Of a stretch of 14,703 bases of DNA, positions 6,927 to 13,152 are shown piece after piece; within the stretch, counting starts at the first letter, position 1, and each line of letters starts with the position of its first letter. This stretch comes from Nitrososphaerota archaeon (lineage in GTDB: Archaea > Thermoproteota > Nitrososphaeria > Nitrososphaerales > UBA183). Under the pieces are notes generated by a model that was not told the origin of the DNA, did not search any database, and saw only the letters and a program-made list of their open reading frames with translations. The position numbers and the translations under genes were made by a program. The stretch spans positions 1-14,703 of the forward strand of contig JAPCJR010000027.1 in NCBI GenBank assembly GCA_027886865.1, given 5' to 3'.

Positions 6927-7571
6927 ATGTACAACCCGCGCTGGTTCAAAGAAGACAGGCTCCAGTTCCTTCACGCCGAGATACGAAAGATAGGTTTTGG
7001 CACGTTAGTGACGAGCGCCGCGTCGGGCATGCTCGCGAGCCATGTCCCGTTGCTTCTAGACGCGTCGAGGGGTGAGCGAGGCCTTCTCTACGGGCACATA
7101 GCGCGTGGGAACCTGCAATGGCGGGACACGCTTCCAGGAAGCGAAGGGCTGGCGATATTCCTCGGGCCCGACGCGTATGTCACTCCGCGGTGGTACCAGA
7201 CGAAGAAGGAGGATGGAAAGGTCGTGCCTACCTGGAACTACGTCGCAATTCACGTCAGGGGTCCGGTCACGTTCTTCGAGGATCCCGAGCGGTTGAGAGA
7301 GGTGGTCACGGAGCTCACGACGCTCCACGAATCGGGGGCCGAAGACCCCTGGGAGGTGACCGACGCCCCGGCAGACTACATCCAGACACAACTCAAGTCT
7401 ATAGTTGGGTTCGAGATGCCTATTGCCCGCGTCGAGGGTAAATGGAAGATGAGCCAAAATCGGCCGGAGCCTGACCACGAGGGCGTAATCGCTGGTCTCG
7501 ACGAGCGAGACCAGAACCGAGACGCGGAGGTATCAGCTGAGATGCGCTCGCACGGTCAGCCCGCCGGGTAG
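6927..7571 (+). CDS. PaiB-family FMN-binding protein (putative negative regulator)
   Basis: A 214-residue protein from ATG 6927. It carries the PaiB pattern throughout: MYNPRWF at the start; TLVTSAASGMLASHVPLLLD (26-45); YGHIARGNLQW (55-65), which forms part of the FMN pocket; FLGPDAYVTPRWYQTK (78-93); and PTWNYVAIHVRG (100-111). Family members are flavin-reductase-like split-barrel dimers. In Bacillus, PaiB affects sporulation and degradative enzyme genes, though how it acts elsewhere is unclear. The C-terminal 30 residues are polar and not conserved. The gene sits between the two paralogous B-box membrane genes, all on the plus strand but apparently with separate promoters. FMN or heme binding is inferred from family, not from single residues. 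Confidence 0.9.
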   Translation: MYNPRWFKEDRLQFLHAEIRKIGFGTLVTSAASGMLASHVPLLLDASRGERGLLYGHIARGNLQWRDTLPGSEGLAIFLGPDAYVTPRWYQTKKEDGKVVPTWNYVAIHVRGPVTFFEDPERLREVVTELTTLHESGAEDPWEVTDAPADYIQTQLKSIVGFEMPIARVEGKWKMSQNRPEPDHEGVIAGLDERDQNRDAEVSAEMRSHGQPAG

Positions 7572-7650
7572 TCGCTCTGAGCAAGATTTCCGCGCGAGCT
7601 ATTGCAAAGCCTTTTCAGTTGAGTCATTCCTGTAATAAAAATGAAGTAGT

Positions 7651-8331
7651 TTGAAGTGCGTCAACCACCCCAACGTAGATGCAGTCGGTCGTTGCGTGGT
7701 CTGCACCAAACCCCTCTGCAAAAACTGCCTCGTCGTAGTAGAGGGCAAGGGATACTGCAAGCAGCATGGAGAGAGGTTGCTGCTCAAGGAGCAGCGACAG
7801 GGATCGCTGGCGCGCAACAGAGTTGTGTTGTACTTGGCTTCCATCCTCGCCGTGCTCGACGGCCTCGCGGGCGTCGTCGTCGGTTTCTTGCTGATTACCC
7901 TGGGTCTGCTCGGCCCCAGCGCCCAGGATTCAGCCATTCTGCAAAACACGGTGGACCCGCTCCTGACCTACTTCGCGAACGTGCTCGTATTTCCACCCAC
8001 TCAAGCAGTCGAGATCGGGTTCGCGCTGATGGTTCTGGGAACCGCCGACATGATCGCTGGATATTACCTGTGGCGACGCTCGAGGATCGGCGCCATAGTC
8101 TCCATAGCCGTCACGGTCATCGCAGGCGGCCTGCTCGGGGGATTTCTGATAATACTCGCGCTGGCAGGCGCCTTTACCTATGTCTACATAGTCTCAGCGG
8201 TGATAAAACTGCTGGCGATAGGGTACAGCTGGCGGCAAAAATCACTCGGAACTGCTCCCAAGTCAGAGCCCCCCGCCAAGAGGCCGGAGCGGCCCAGCGG
8301 CAGTAGCCCCCTGAAAAAGGGCAGCCCCTAA
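7651..8331 (+). CDS. B-box-like zinc-finger membrane protein, paralogue B
   Basis: A 226-residue protein from TTG 7651. The zinc finger C3-x2-H6-x8-C15-x2-C18-x4-C23-x2-C26-x9-C36-x2-H39 has the same spacing as paralogue A (6201-6791), and both begin MKC followed by HPN-x-DAVG. A four-span membrane domain follows; LGTADMIAGYYLWRRSRIGAIVS matches the equivalent stretch in A. It differs by a longer polar, Pro/Lys-rich C-terminal tail (about 195-226), which is probably cytoplasmic and disordered. The gene ends seven bases before the convergent hydrolase stop. The pair probably arose by duplication, followed by insertion or rearrangement of the PaiB gene between them. Function is unknown. Confidence 0.8.
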   Translation: MKCVNHPNVDAVGRCVVCTKPLCKNCLVVVEGKGYCKQHGERLLLKEQRQGSLARNRVVLYLASILAVLDGLAGVVVGFLLITLGLLGPSAQDSAILQNTVDPLLTYFANVLVFPPTQAVEIGFALMVLGTADMIAGYYLWRRSRIGAIVSIAVTVIAGGLLGGFLIILALAGAFTYVYIVSAVIKLLAIGYSWRQKSLGTAPKSEPPAKRPERPSGSSPLKKGSP

Positions 8332-8338
8332 GAGCCGA

Positions 8339-8983
8339 TTACCGGATCTTCGGGCTGCGCAGCCAGGACGCAGCCTTCTCTATGTCGTGCCGGGTCATAG
8401 AATGGGTCGCCTCCTCCCAGTTGATTGTCACTTCCGCTCCGGCGGCTTTCAGGAACTCCTCGAGCTCCTCGGTCTTTGCCCGGGGGGTCATCTCGTCGCG
8501 TCGACCGGCTGAGATGAACACAGACTTCCCCGAGAGGTCAGGGACAGTCTCCGGGACGAGCGGCATGGTCGGACGGAACAGGATAGCGCGGCCCAGCACC
8601 TCGGGCCGGAGAAGCAGCAGGGCCGCGCCGATGTTAGCGCCGTTCGAGTACCCAAGCGCGATAAGGGAATCAGGGGAAAAACCATACCCCCGCGATGCCC
8701 ATCCGAGGAAGCCCGCCAGCTCGTTCGCGCGGAACTTCAGGTCCTCGATGTCGAAGACCCCCTCGGCGAACCTCCTGAAGAACCGCGGCATCCCATTCTC
8801 GAGGACATTCCCCCTCACAGCTAGGGTCGCAGCCCCTTCGTCGATTACCCTCGCCATAGGGAGGAGCGAACGCTCGTCCCCCCCTGTCCCGTGCAGGAGC
8901 AGGAGGGTCGTTGTCGTCTTGCCTGGAACGTAGGTGTGCACGAACTCTGGTTGTTCAGGCCTGACCTTCCCCGCGTCCGTCAA
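8339..8983 (-). CDS. Alpha/beta hydrolase of the phospholipase/carboxylesterase (MhqD-like) family
   Basis: A 214-residue protein from TTG 8983. LLLLHGTGGDE (27-37) is the oxyanion-loop motif. The nucleophile elbow is GYSNG with Ser113, the acid is probably Asp163 (AGRRDEMTP), and the catalytic His is probably His194 (THSMTRHDIEKAASWL). Length and motif order fit small monomeric esterases that act on short acyl esters or thioesters; the substrate is unknown. There is no signal peptide, so it is cytoplasmic. It follows the Cys-rich winged-helix gene (stop at 9055) by 71 bases on the same strand and may be co-transcribed. A six-codon ATG mini-ORF ends in a TGA overlapping the TTG start, which may affect initiation or be chance. 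Confidence 0.87.
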   Translation of the reverse strand: MTDAGKVRPEQPEFVHTYVPGKTTTTLLLLHGTGGDERSLLPMARVIDEGAATLAVRGNVLENGMPRFFRRFAEGVFDIEDLKFRANELAGFLGWASRGYGFSPDSLIALGYSNGANIGAALLLLRPEVLGRAILFRPTMPLVPETVPDLSGKSVFISAGRRDEMTPRAKTEELEEFLKAAGAEVTINWEEATHSMTRHDIEKAASWLRSPKIR

Positions 8984-9054
8984 GCTTCAGCGCCTGTCAT
9001 CTATGGCATCTCCACGGAGAGCCCCCATCCCTGGGACGGACGCCTGACGGGAGC

Positions 9055-9291
9055 TCAACACAAGGCTTTCCTGTAACGGCCGTCCTCCACCTTCTTGACC
9101 ACTCCGTGGACTACAAGCCTCCTCAGTATTCGTGATAGAATTTCTTGGTGGACATGGGCGGCACGCTTCAGCTCGGAGAAGGAGACAGGGCTCTCGGAGA
9201 AGCAAATCGCCTTGCAAACGAACGACTCTCTGTCGGTGAGCTCGACGCATTCGCTCAAGTCGCAGTTGCCGGAGCAGCATACGAGTTCCAA
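9055..9291 (-). CDS. Cys-rich winged-helix protein, putative ArsR-type arsenic-responsive regulator
   Basis: A 78-residue protein from TTG 9291. The start is supported by a TATATA box (9317-9322) about 28 bases upstream, indicating leaderless translation. The N-terminus is crowded with Cys at 5, 6, 10, 15, 26 and 30 (VCCSGNCDLSEC). The rest (about 35-78) is a short winged helix: SFSELKRAAHVHQEILSRILRRLVVHGVVKKVEDGRY. ArsR proteins bind As(III) by Cys thiolates, classically CVC in helix alpha3; here the Cys lie before the HTH, so the site would be different. Its position beside the channel and arsenate reductase genes supports an arsenic-sensing role. It is shorter than usual ArsR proteins (about 100-120). 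Metal specificity is inference. Confidence 0.65.
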   Translation of the reverse strand: MELVCCSGNCDLSECVELTDRESFVCKAICFSESPVSFSELKRAAHVHQEILSRILRRLVVHGVVKKVEDGRYRKALC

Positions 9292-9313
9292 CCTGATGCT
9301 ATGGAGCTCGACC

Positions 9314-9325
9314 TTCTATATATTG
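9314..9325 (-). promoter_or_regulatory. TATA box of the Cys-rich winged-helix gene
   Basis: On the minus strand AATATATAGAAG, centred near 9319, lies about 28 bases before TTG 9291. It is one of the clearest TATA boxes in the window. Confidence 0.6.
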
Positions 9326-9338
9326 ACTACATCGGAGC

Positions 9339-9539
9339 TCAAACCGGGTCAATAACTATCTCCCTGACCCAGACGCCGGAGGAGGCGAAAGATTGGACCA
9401 AACCTGTTGTTGTTGCTTCGGAGCCTGCTGTGACTCTTCGGCGGGCAAGAATCCGGATAAGGAATAACGTCGCTTCGATCTCGTCTCTGACCGTCCCTAT
9501 CTCTTCGATTGATTTTCCGGGGACCTTCAAGATGGCCAT
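9339..9539 (-). CDS. Possible 66-residue ORF between the arsenic regulator and channel genes
   Basis: An ATG-started frame on the minus strand lies in the 355-base stretch between the two divergent arsenic genes. The product begins MAILKVPGKS and has an amphipathic stretch RDEIEATLFLIRILARRR (about 19-36). Codon use is not absurd for this genome. However, I recognise no family, and the nearest AT-rich box (around 9543-9552) is too close to the ATG to act as its TATA. It could be a small regulator or simply an open frame in a long regulatory region. Apart from it and the two promoters I see nothing definite in 9292-9646. Confidence 0.25.
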   Translation of the reverse strand: MAILKVPGKSIEEIGTVRDEIEATLFLIRILARRRVTAGSEATTTGLVQSFASSGVWVREIVIDPV

Positions 9540-9606
9540 CCCAATTTATCTTCGCAACTTCTAGAGGCAGGAAGACGGGACTGAACGATCTATCGAAGCG
9601 TCGGTC

Positions 9607-9616
9607 AATAAATACC
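9607..9616 (+). promoter_or_regulatory. TATA-like box of the channel/arsenate reductase operon
   Basis: AATAAATAC, centred near 9612, predicts a transcription start near 9639, just before the chosen TTG at 9647. It argues against the longer frame that opens at 9509. Confidence 0.5.
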
Positions 9617-9646
9617 CGCAAGCAACGCAGCAGCGAGACGGTCCCG

Positions 9647-10396
9647 TTGACTCTGAGCTCGTTGCCCTGCGCGAACTGCAGGGAAGAATGCCTCTCGGAG
9701 ATGCTGGGGACGTACTTGCTCGTCCTCCTGGGACCCGGTTCGATAGTGGTGGCTTCACTGCTTCCGTTTCTGTCGCCGACCGAGGCGCTCTTCGCCGTTG
9801 CTCTGACATTCGGCTCCACCGTGGCCTCCGTCATCCTCTTACTTGGGGGGAGGTCGGGCGCACACATCAACCCGGCGGTTACTATCGCAAATACGGTATC
9901 GGGCCTCTTCAAGCGCAATCTCTTCATCCCATACCTCACGTTCCAGCTCGTCGGCGGTCTTCTTGCTGGATTCACGCTTCGATTGGTCTTCGGGGCCATG
10001 GGCGGAGGCGGGGTAGCGCTAGGTTCGACTGAGTTGGTCGCAAGCGCGACCCAGCTCGAAGGGTTCGCCCTAGAGGTACTTGGCACATTCGTCCTCGCTT
10101 TCTCGGCACTGTCGGCATCGATGTTCGTATCTGGTCGCTTGAAGCAGGCTGCGCTCGTCGGTTCAACGCTCTTCCTTCTTATCCTGCTCATTGGCCCCAT
10201 AACCGGTGCTTCATTCAACCCGGCTAGAAGTCTGGGTCCGTCGATCTTCTCGGGCTATTACTCGAACCAGATCATCTACTGGATAGGCCCGACGCTGGGA
10301 GCGGTGCTGGCCGGAGTCGTGTTCAGGTCGTTCAGGACGCGGATTGACGCTGGTGGGGATAATGTCAAAAACATCGATATTGTTTGTGTGTGTTGA
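9647..10396 (+). CDS. MIP-family channel (aquaglyceroporin-like), putative arsenite exit channel
   Basis: From TTG 9647 the product has 249 residues, the usual MIP length; a frame open from 9509 would add 46 basic residues with no family likeness. Both MIP half-helix motifs are present: GAHINPAVT (NPA 75-77) and GASFNPARS (NPA 191-193) with the filter Arg194, among six membrane spans. By hand alignment to AqpZ the filter is Phe55, Ile179, Ala188, Arg194. The water-selective His is replaced by Ile, which suggests a wider, glycerol/arsenite-type pore. The gene overlaps arsC by 35 bases, so As(OH)3 efflux is the likely role, as with Sinorhizobium AqpS. A Cys cluster (8, 11, 15) directly precedes span 1. 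TTG 9662 is an alternative start. Confidence 0.88.
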   Translation: MTLSSLPCANCREECLSEMLGTYLLVLLGPGSIVVASLLPFLSPTEALFAVALTFGSTVASVILLLGGRSGAHINPAVTIANTVSGLFKRNLFIPYLTFQLVGGLLAGFTLRLVFGAMGGGGVALGSTELVASATQLEGFALEVLGTFVLAFSALSASMFVSGRLKQAALVGSTLFLLILLIGPITGASFNPARSLGPSIFSGYYSNQIIYWIGPTLGAVLAGVVFRSFRTRIDAGGDNVKNIDIVCVC

Positions 10397-10760
10397 GAAT
10401 GCGGGCAGGAGCCAGATGGCCGAAGCCTTCGCCAGGAAATACGGTCTCGAAGCCTCGAGCGCAGGGACGATCCCGTCTCAAAGGGTGAACCCGGTCGTCG
10501 TGGAGGCGATGAGGGAGAAGGGATTGGATTTGTCCCGCAATTCGCCGAAGATGCTCACCAACGACATGATAGATAAAGCGGAGTTGGTCGTGACGATGGG
10601 ATGTTCGGTCGAATCGGTGTGCCCTCGCCCGATGCTGGCTAAGATGCAGAAGAAGCTCATCGACTGGGACCTCCAAGACCCGAAGGGAAAGTCCATCGAG
10701 CAGGTGCGGATGATCAGGGATGACATTGAATCGAGGGTAAGGAAAATGACTGAAACCTGA
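10362..10760 (+). CDS. arsC: Arsenate reductase, thioredoxin-coupled low-molecular-weight phosphatase type
   Basis: From ATG 10362 the product has 132 residues; GGTGGGG at 10352-10358 is a good Shine-Dalgarno site, so this ATG is preferred over TTG 10344. The P-loop C10-VENAG-R16-S is the CX5R nucleophile loop. The resolving Cys pair is Cys81 and Cys87 (MGCSVESVCP), closely matching the Cys10/82/89 relay of Staphylococcus pI258 ArsC. The general acid lies in WDLQDPKGKS (Asp106-Pro107). It reduces As(V) to As(III) in the cytoplasm with electrons from thioredoxin. The 35-base overlap with the channel gene indicates translational coupling: reductase and exit route are made together. Ordinary protein tyrosine phosphatase activity is the alternative, less likely given three conserved redox Cys. 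Confidence 0.93.
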   Translation: MSKTSILFVCVENAGRSQMAEAFARKYGLEASSAGTIPSQRVNPVVVEAMREKGLDLSRNSPKMLTNDMIDKAELVVTMGCSVESVCPRPMLAKMQKKLIDWDLQDPKGKSIEQVRMIRDDIESRVRKMTET

Positions 10761-10843
10761 CGTTGCGATTGTCGCCATCATTCGCATCGCTGATATCGGC
10801 GTGCAACTCTGGCATTCCCACTTCGGCTGCCGGCAAGCTACTG

Positions 10844-10872
10844 ACCGTCTGAAAAGATCCAATCAGACCGGT
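10844..10872 (+). other. Imperfect hairpin in the arsC-PLP enzyme gap
   Basis: ACCG-TCTGA pairs with TCAGA-c-CGGT, nine pairs with one bulge and a ten-base loop. It lies 84 bases after the arsC stop and about 30 bases before the TATA box of the PLP enzyme gene. It could be an operator or a 3' RNA structure. No T-run follows, so a simple terminator is unlikely. The rest of the 171-base gap shows nothing distinct. Confidence 0.3.
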
Positions 10873-10899
10873 GAGGTCCAAAAGGAACCAGGTCGCCAA

Positions 10900-10909
10900 G
10901 AGATAAATT
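10900..10909 (+). promoter_or_regulatory. TATA box of the Cys/Met PLP enzyme gene
   Basis: GAGATAAATT, centred near 10906, is 26 bases before ATG 10932, indicating a leaderless transcript. Confidence 0.6.
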
Positions 10910-10931
10910 CAGACCTCCCTAACGGACCAAC

Positions 10932-12050
10932 ATGAGAGACGGGACGCGCGCAGTCAGGGCAGGCCTGCCACCGACCGCTCAGGGGGAGCCATTCCTGCCT
11001 GGGCCTACCTTCGCAGGGACCTACGCATTCAGCGGGGAGGTGGGGACCTCGGCATACACGTACGGTCGCTACCACAATCCGACGTGGACAAACTATGAAC
11101 GAGCGCTAACCGAGCTCGAGGGAGGACCGACGATCGCGTTCTCTTCAGGGATGGCTGCGATAACTGCGGTGCTCGCCGTCACATTGAACCCGGGACGAAC
11201 GGGCAACGTCGTCGTAATGCCCTCGGATGGATACTACGGCGCCCGGAAATTAGCCGAAGGATATTTTGCAGAGCGCGGGATTCAAGTCAGGAAGGCGCAG
11301 ACAGCGGGCGGCGCACAAGGAGCGATGCTCGACGGGGCGACGCTTCTCTGGCTGGAGACTCCGACCAACCCCGGACTCGAGGTCTGCGACATCGCGGAAC
11401 TCGTACGGCAGGCGCACGGCAAGGGAGTCTTGGTCGCTGTGGACAACACAACCGCCACACCTCTCGGGCAGCGGCCCATCGAGTTGGGTGCAGACCTATC
11501 AATCTCAAGCGATACCAAGGGGCTCACTGGGCACAGCGACCTCACCCTAGGTCATGTATCGGCCCGAGAGCAGGAATGGGCGGACAAGCTGCTTGCCTTT
11601 AGGACACAGCAGGGCGCGGTTCCCGGCCCTATGGAGGTGTGGCTGGCGCACAGGTCGCTAGCGACGCTGGAACTGAGATTGGAAAGACAGTGCGGCACCG
11701 CCCTAGAGGTCGCAAAGTCGATCTCCGCGCGGCCCGAAGTAAGTTCAGTGAGGTATCCCGGCCTTCGGGCAGACCCGTCCCACGAGGTGGCATCCAAGCA
11801 GATGATGCATTATGGACCGATAGTGAGTTTCACTCTGGAGGGCCAGCAACAGGCAGAGGAATTCTTGAAGGCTTGCAAGATCATAGTGACGGCTACGAGC
11901 TTCGGCGGGATCCATTCAATGGCGGAGAGGAGGGCGCGCTGGGGAGGAGACGCAATCTCGCCAGGCTTCATACGGTTCAGCGCCGGGTGCGAGGACACGG
12001 AGGATGTTGTCGAGGACGTCCTCCAAGCCTTGGACACGATTTCAAAATAA
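10932..12050 (+). CDS. Cys/Met-metabolism PLP-dependent enzyme (cystathionine gamma-synthase/lyase family)
   Basis: A 372-residue fold-type I PLP enzyme, close to the family's usual 380-400. Seen: YTYGRYHNPTWTNYE (42-56), whose Tyr and Arg bind the cofactor phosphate of the partner subunit; the SSGMAA phosphate loop (71-76); the stacking Tyr near 101-102; LETPTNP (141-147); Asp171 (VAVDNT), which contacts the pyridine nitrogen; the Schiff-base Lys196 (SDTKGLTGHSD); ATSFGG (321-326); and IRFSAGCED with the carboxylate-binding Arg348. The enzyme acts in the cytoplasm on cystathionine, homocysteine or O-acylhomoserine. Synthase and lyase cannot be separated by eye, so no symbol is given. A TATA box 26 bases upstream fixes the ATG. 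It appears to be a single-gene unit, although the next gene starts 66 bases later. Confidence 0.9.
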   Translation: MRDGTRAVRAGLPPTAQGEPFLPGPTFAGTYAFSGEVGTSAYTYGRYHNPTWTNYERALTELEGGPTIAFSSGMAAITAVLAVTLNPGRTGNVVVMPSDGYYGARKLAEGYFAERGIQVRKAQTAGGAQGAMLDGATLLWLETPTNPGLEVCDIAELVRQAHGKGVLVAVDNTTATPLGQRPIELGADLSISSDTKGLTGHSDLTLGHVSAREQEWADKLLAFRTQQGAVPGPMEVWLAHRSLATLELRLERQCGTALEVAKSISARPEVSSVRYPGLRADPSHEVASKQMMHYGPIVSFTLEGQQQAEEFLKACKIIVTATSFGGIHSMAERRARWGGDAISPGFIRFSAGCEDTEDVVEDVLQALDTISK

Positions 12051-12115
12051 GAGACCGAACAACCTTCGTCAGTCGCGCAGACTATCACTGCTCCTAACGC
12101 ATTTAAGCGCCGACC

Positions 12116-12823
12116 TTGTCCGCAGGGTCGGACGATATCCTGACCGAACTCGAGCATGCGCCACAGAAACCGAGGCCTCGGATCGAGTCACTAGCCGACC
12201 TGATTTTCGGGCTCGCACTCTCGGTCGGGGCGATATCGCTCGTAAGCAGCCCTCCAACCAACGTCCAAGCGATATACACCGACCTGGAGACGTTCGGGTT
12301 CAGCTTCCTGCTCCTCATCACACTGTGGCTCCGCTACACCCGCATCATGTCGGTATTCCCCCTAGAGTCTCGGCGAGTGTTAAACCTGAACATCTTGCTC
12401 TTGCTCTGCGTCTCGGTAGAACCGTTCCTGTTCAACATAGTCAGGAACACGCCCGCTGCTGTGACCGACCCCAGGGCTTATGCAGACGCCAGCTCCACTC
12501 TCTATGCGCTGGACCTTGCTGCGCTCTTCGGGATCCTAGGCGGCTTCACGCTGACCCTCGCAAGCGATGAGCGAAAGCTAATCCCAAAGGAATTGATTCG
12601 TAGGTATAGGCTCGAGGGCGTCAGCCAAGTCGCGTGTGGTCTGATTTTCGTCGTATCTGCGCTACCCATTTTCTTCACCCTAGAAGGTGGGACGGGTGGG
12701 CCTATCAGATATTACATTTGGATCATTCCGCTTCTGCTGATTTGGGTTTCTAGGCGTTTCGAGAGGCGATTGGAAGACTCAGGAGGCGAGGCACCCGACG
12801 GAGTTCAGACGTCTAAGCTCTGA
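12116..12823 (+). CDS. TMEM175-like (DUF1211) membrane protein, putative potassium channel
   Basis: A 235-residue protein with about six membrane spans. Three pieces fit the TMEM175 pattern: RIESLADLIFGLALSVGAISL (22-42) in place of the usual R...FSD...FAIAITLL of span 1; FLLLITLWLRYTRIM (60-74), like FLVIGxxWxxHHR; and LNLNILLLLCVSVEPF (88-103), like LNLLFLLFVxLLPF. Prokaryotic members form tetrameric K+ channels. Here the FSD triad reads LAD and the His pair is RY, so gating and selectivity may differ. TTG 12116 is the only usual start before the first span, but the closest TATA-like ATTTAAG (12101-12107) is only about 12 bases upstream, so initiation remains uncertain. The last 19 bases overlap the convergent winged-helix gene. 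Confidence 0.65.
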   Translation: MSAGSDDILTELEHAPQKPRPRIESLADLIFGLALSVGAISLVSSPPTNVQAIYTDLETFGFSFLLLITLWLRYTRIMSVFPLESRRVLNLNILLLLCVSVEPFLFNIVRNTPAAVTDPRAYADASSTLYALDLAALFGILGGFTLTLASDERKLIPKELIRRYRLEGVSQVACGLIFVVSALPIFFTLEGGTGGPIRYYIWIIPLLLIWVSRRFERRLEDSGGEAPDGVQTSKL

Positions 12824-13152
12824 ATCTTCTGTAGCAGGGCCCGACAGTTATCAAGGCCCTTTTCGGTTATCTCGACGGTTTGGCGCCATCCACCGAACGA
12901 CCTGACATTCTTTGTCCTTACATACCCACTCGACTCGAGTTTCTCCAAATGGTTCTGCAGGCTCCCCCTGGCCAAGCCCGTTAGCGCGCGTAACTCCGCG
13001 GCGGTCGCTTTCTTGTTCATGGCGAGGAGGATCAGAATCAGTATCCTGCTGGACGACTTGAGGGTCGAGTTGCTCAGCTGCTCGCTTAGGGATTGAATGC
13101 TGTCGGCAGGTGAGGAGGCTGGCTTGTTGGGTTTCTCCGCGCTATCGCTCAA
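12805..13152 (-). CDS. Winged-helix DNA-binding regulator (HTH_34/MarR-like)
   Basis: A 115-residue protein from TTG 13152. After a polar N-terminal 30 residues comes a compact winged helix. The helix STLKSSSRILILILLAMNKK (29-48) leads to the HTH TAAELRALTGLARGSLQNHLEKLESSGYV (50-78), followed by a wing with basic and aromatic residues (KNVRSFGGWRQTVEITEKG, 81-99). The layout resembles archaeal HTH_34 regulators. No ligand domain is present. The TTG start overlaps the TGA of the upstream membrane gene in TTGA (13152-13149), so the two proteins are translationally coupled and the membrane protein could control or anchor the regulator. Its 3' end runs 19 bases into the TMEM175-like gene on the other strand. 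Targets are unknown. Confidence 0.85.
   Translation of the reverse strand: MSDSAEKPNKPASSPADSIQSLSEQLSNSTLKSSSRILILILLAMNKKATAAELRALTGLARGSLQNHLEKLESSGYVRTKNVRSFGGWRQTVEITEKGLDNCRALLQKIQSLDV

Noticed and set aside
6275..8306. Long plus-strand frames overlapping both B-box genes (6275-6823 and 7656-8306)
   Set aside because: Alternate frames of the paralogues; the chosen frames share conserved Cys spacing, the alternates do not.
8976..8996. Six-codon ATG mini-ORF ending at the hydrolase TTG
   Set aside because: Could be a coupling leader, but such short frames arise by chance; noted in the hydrolase entry only.
9145..9564. 139-codon plus-strand frame opposite the Cys-rich winged-helix gene
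   Set aside because: It mirrors the winged-helix gene, which has a clear TATA at the leaderless distance; no family pattern seen.
9349..10218. 289-codon minus-strand frame over the channel gene
   Set aside because: Antisense to a clear MIP channel with both NPA motifs; the product is Pro/Arg/Ser-rich with no recognisable family and no TATA-like box.
10365..10862. 165-codon minus-strand frame over arsC
   Set aside because: It mirrors the arsC reading frame, whose catalytic Cys and Arg are intact; the product is His/Arg-rich and unlike any family.
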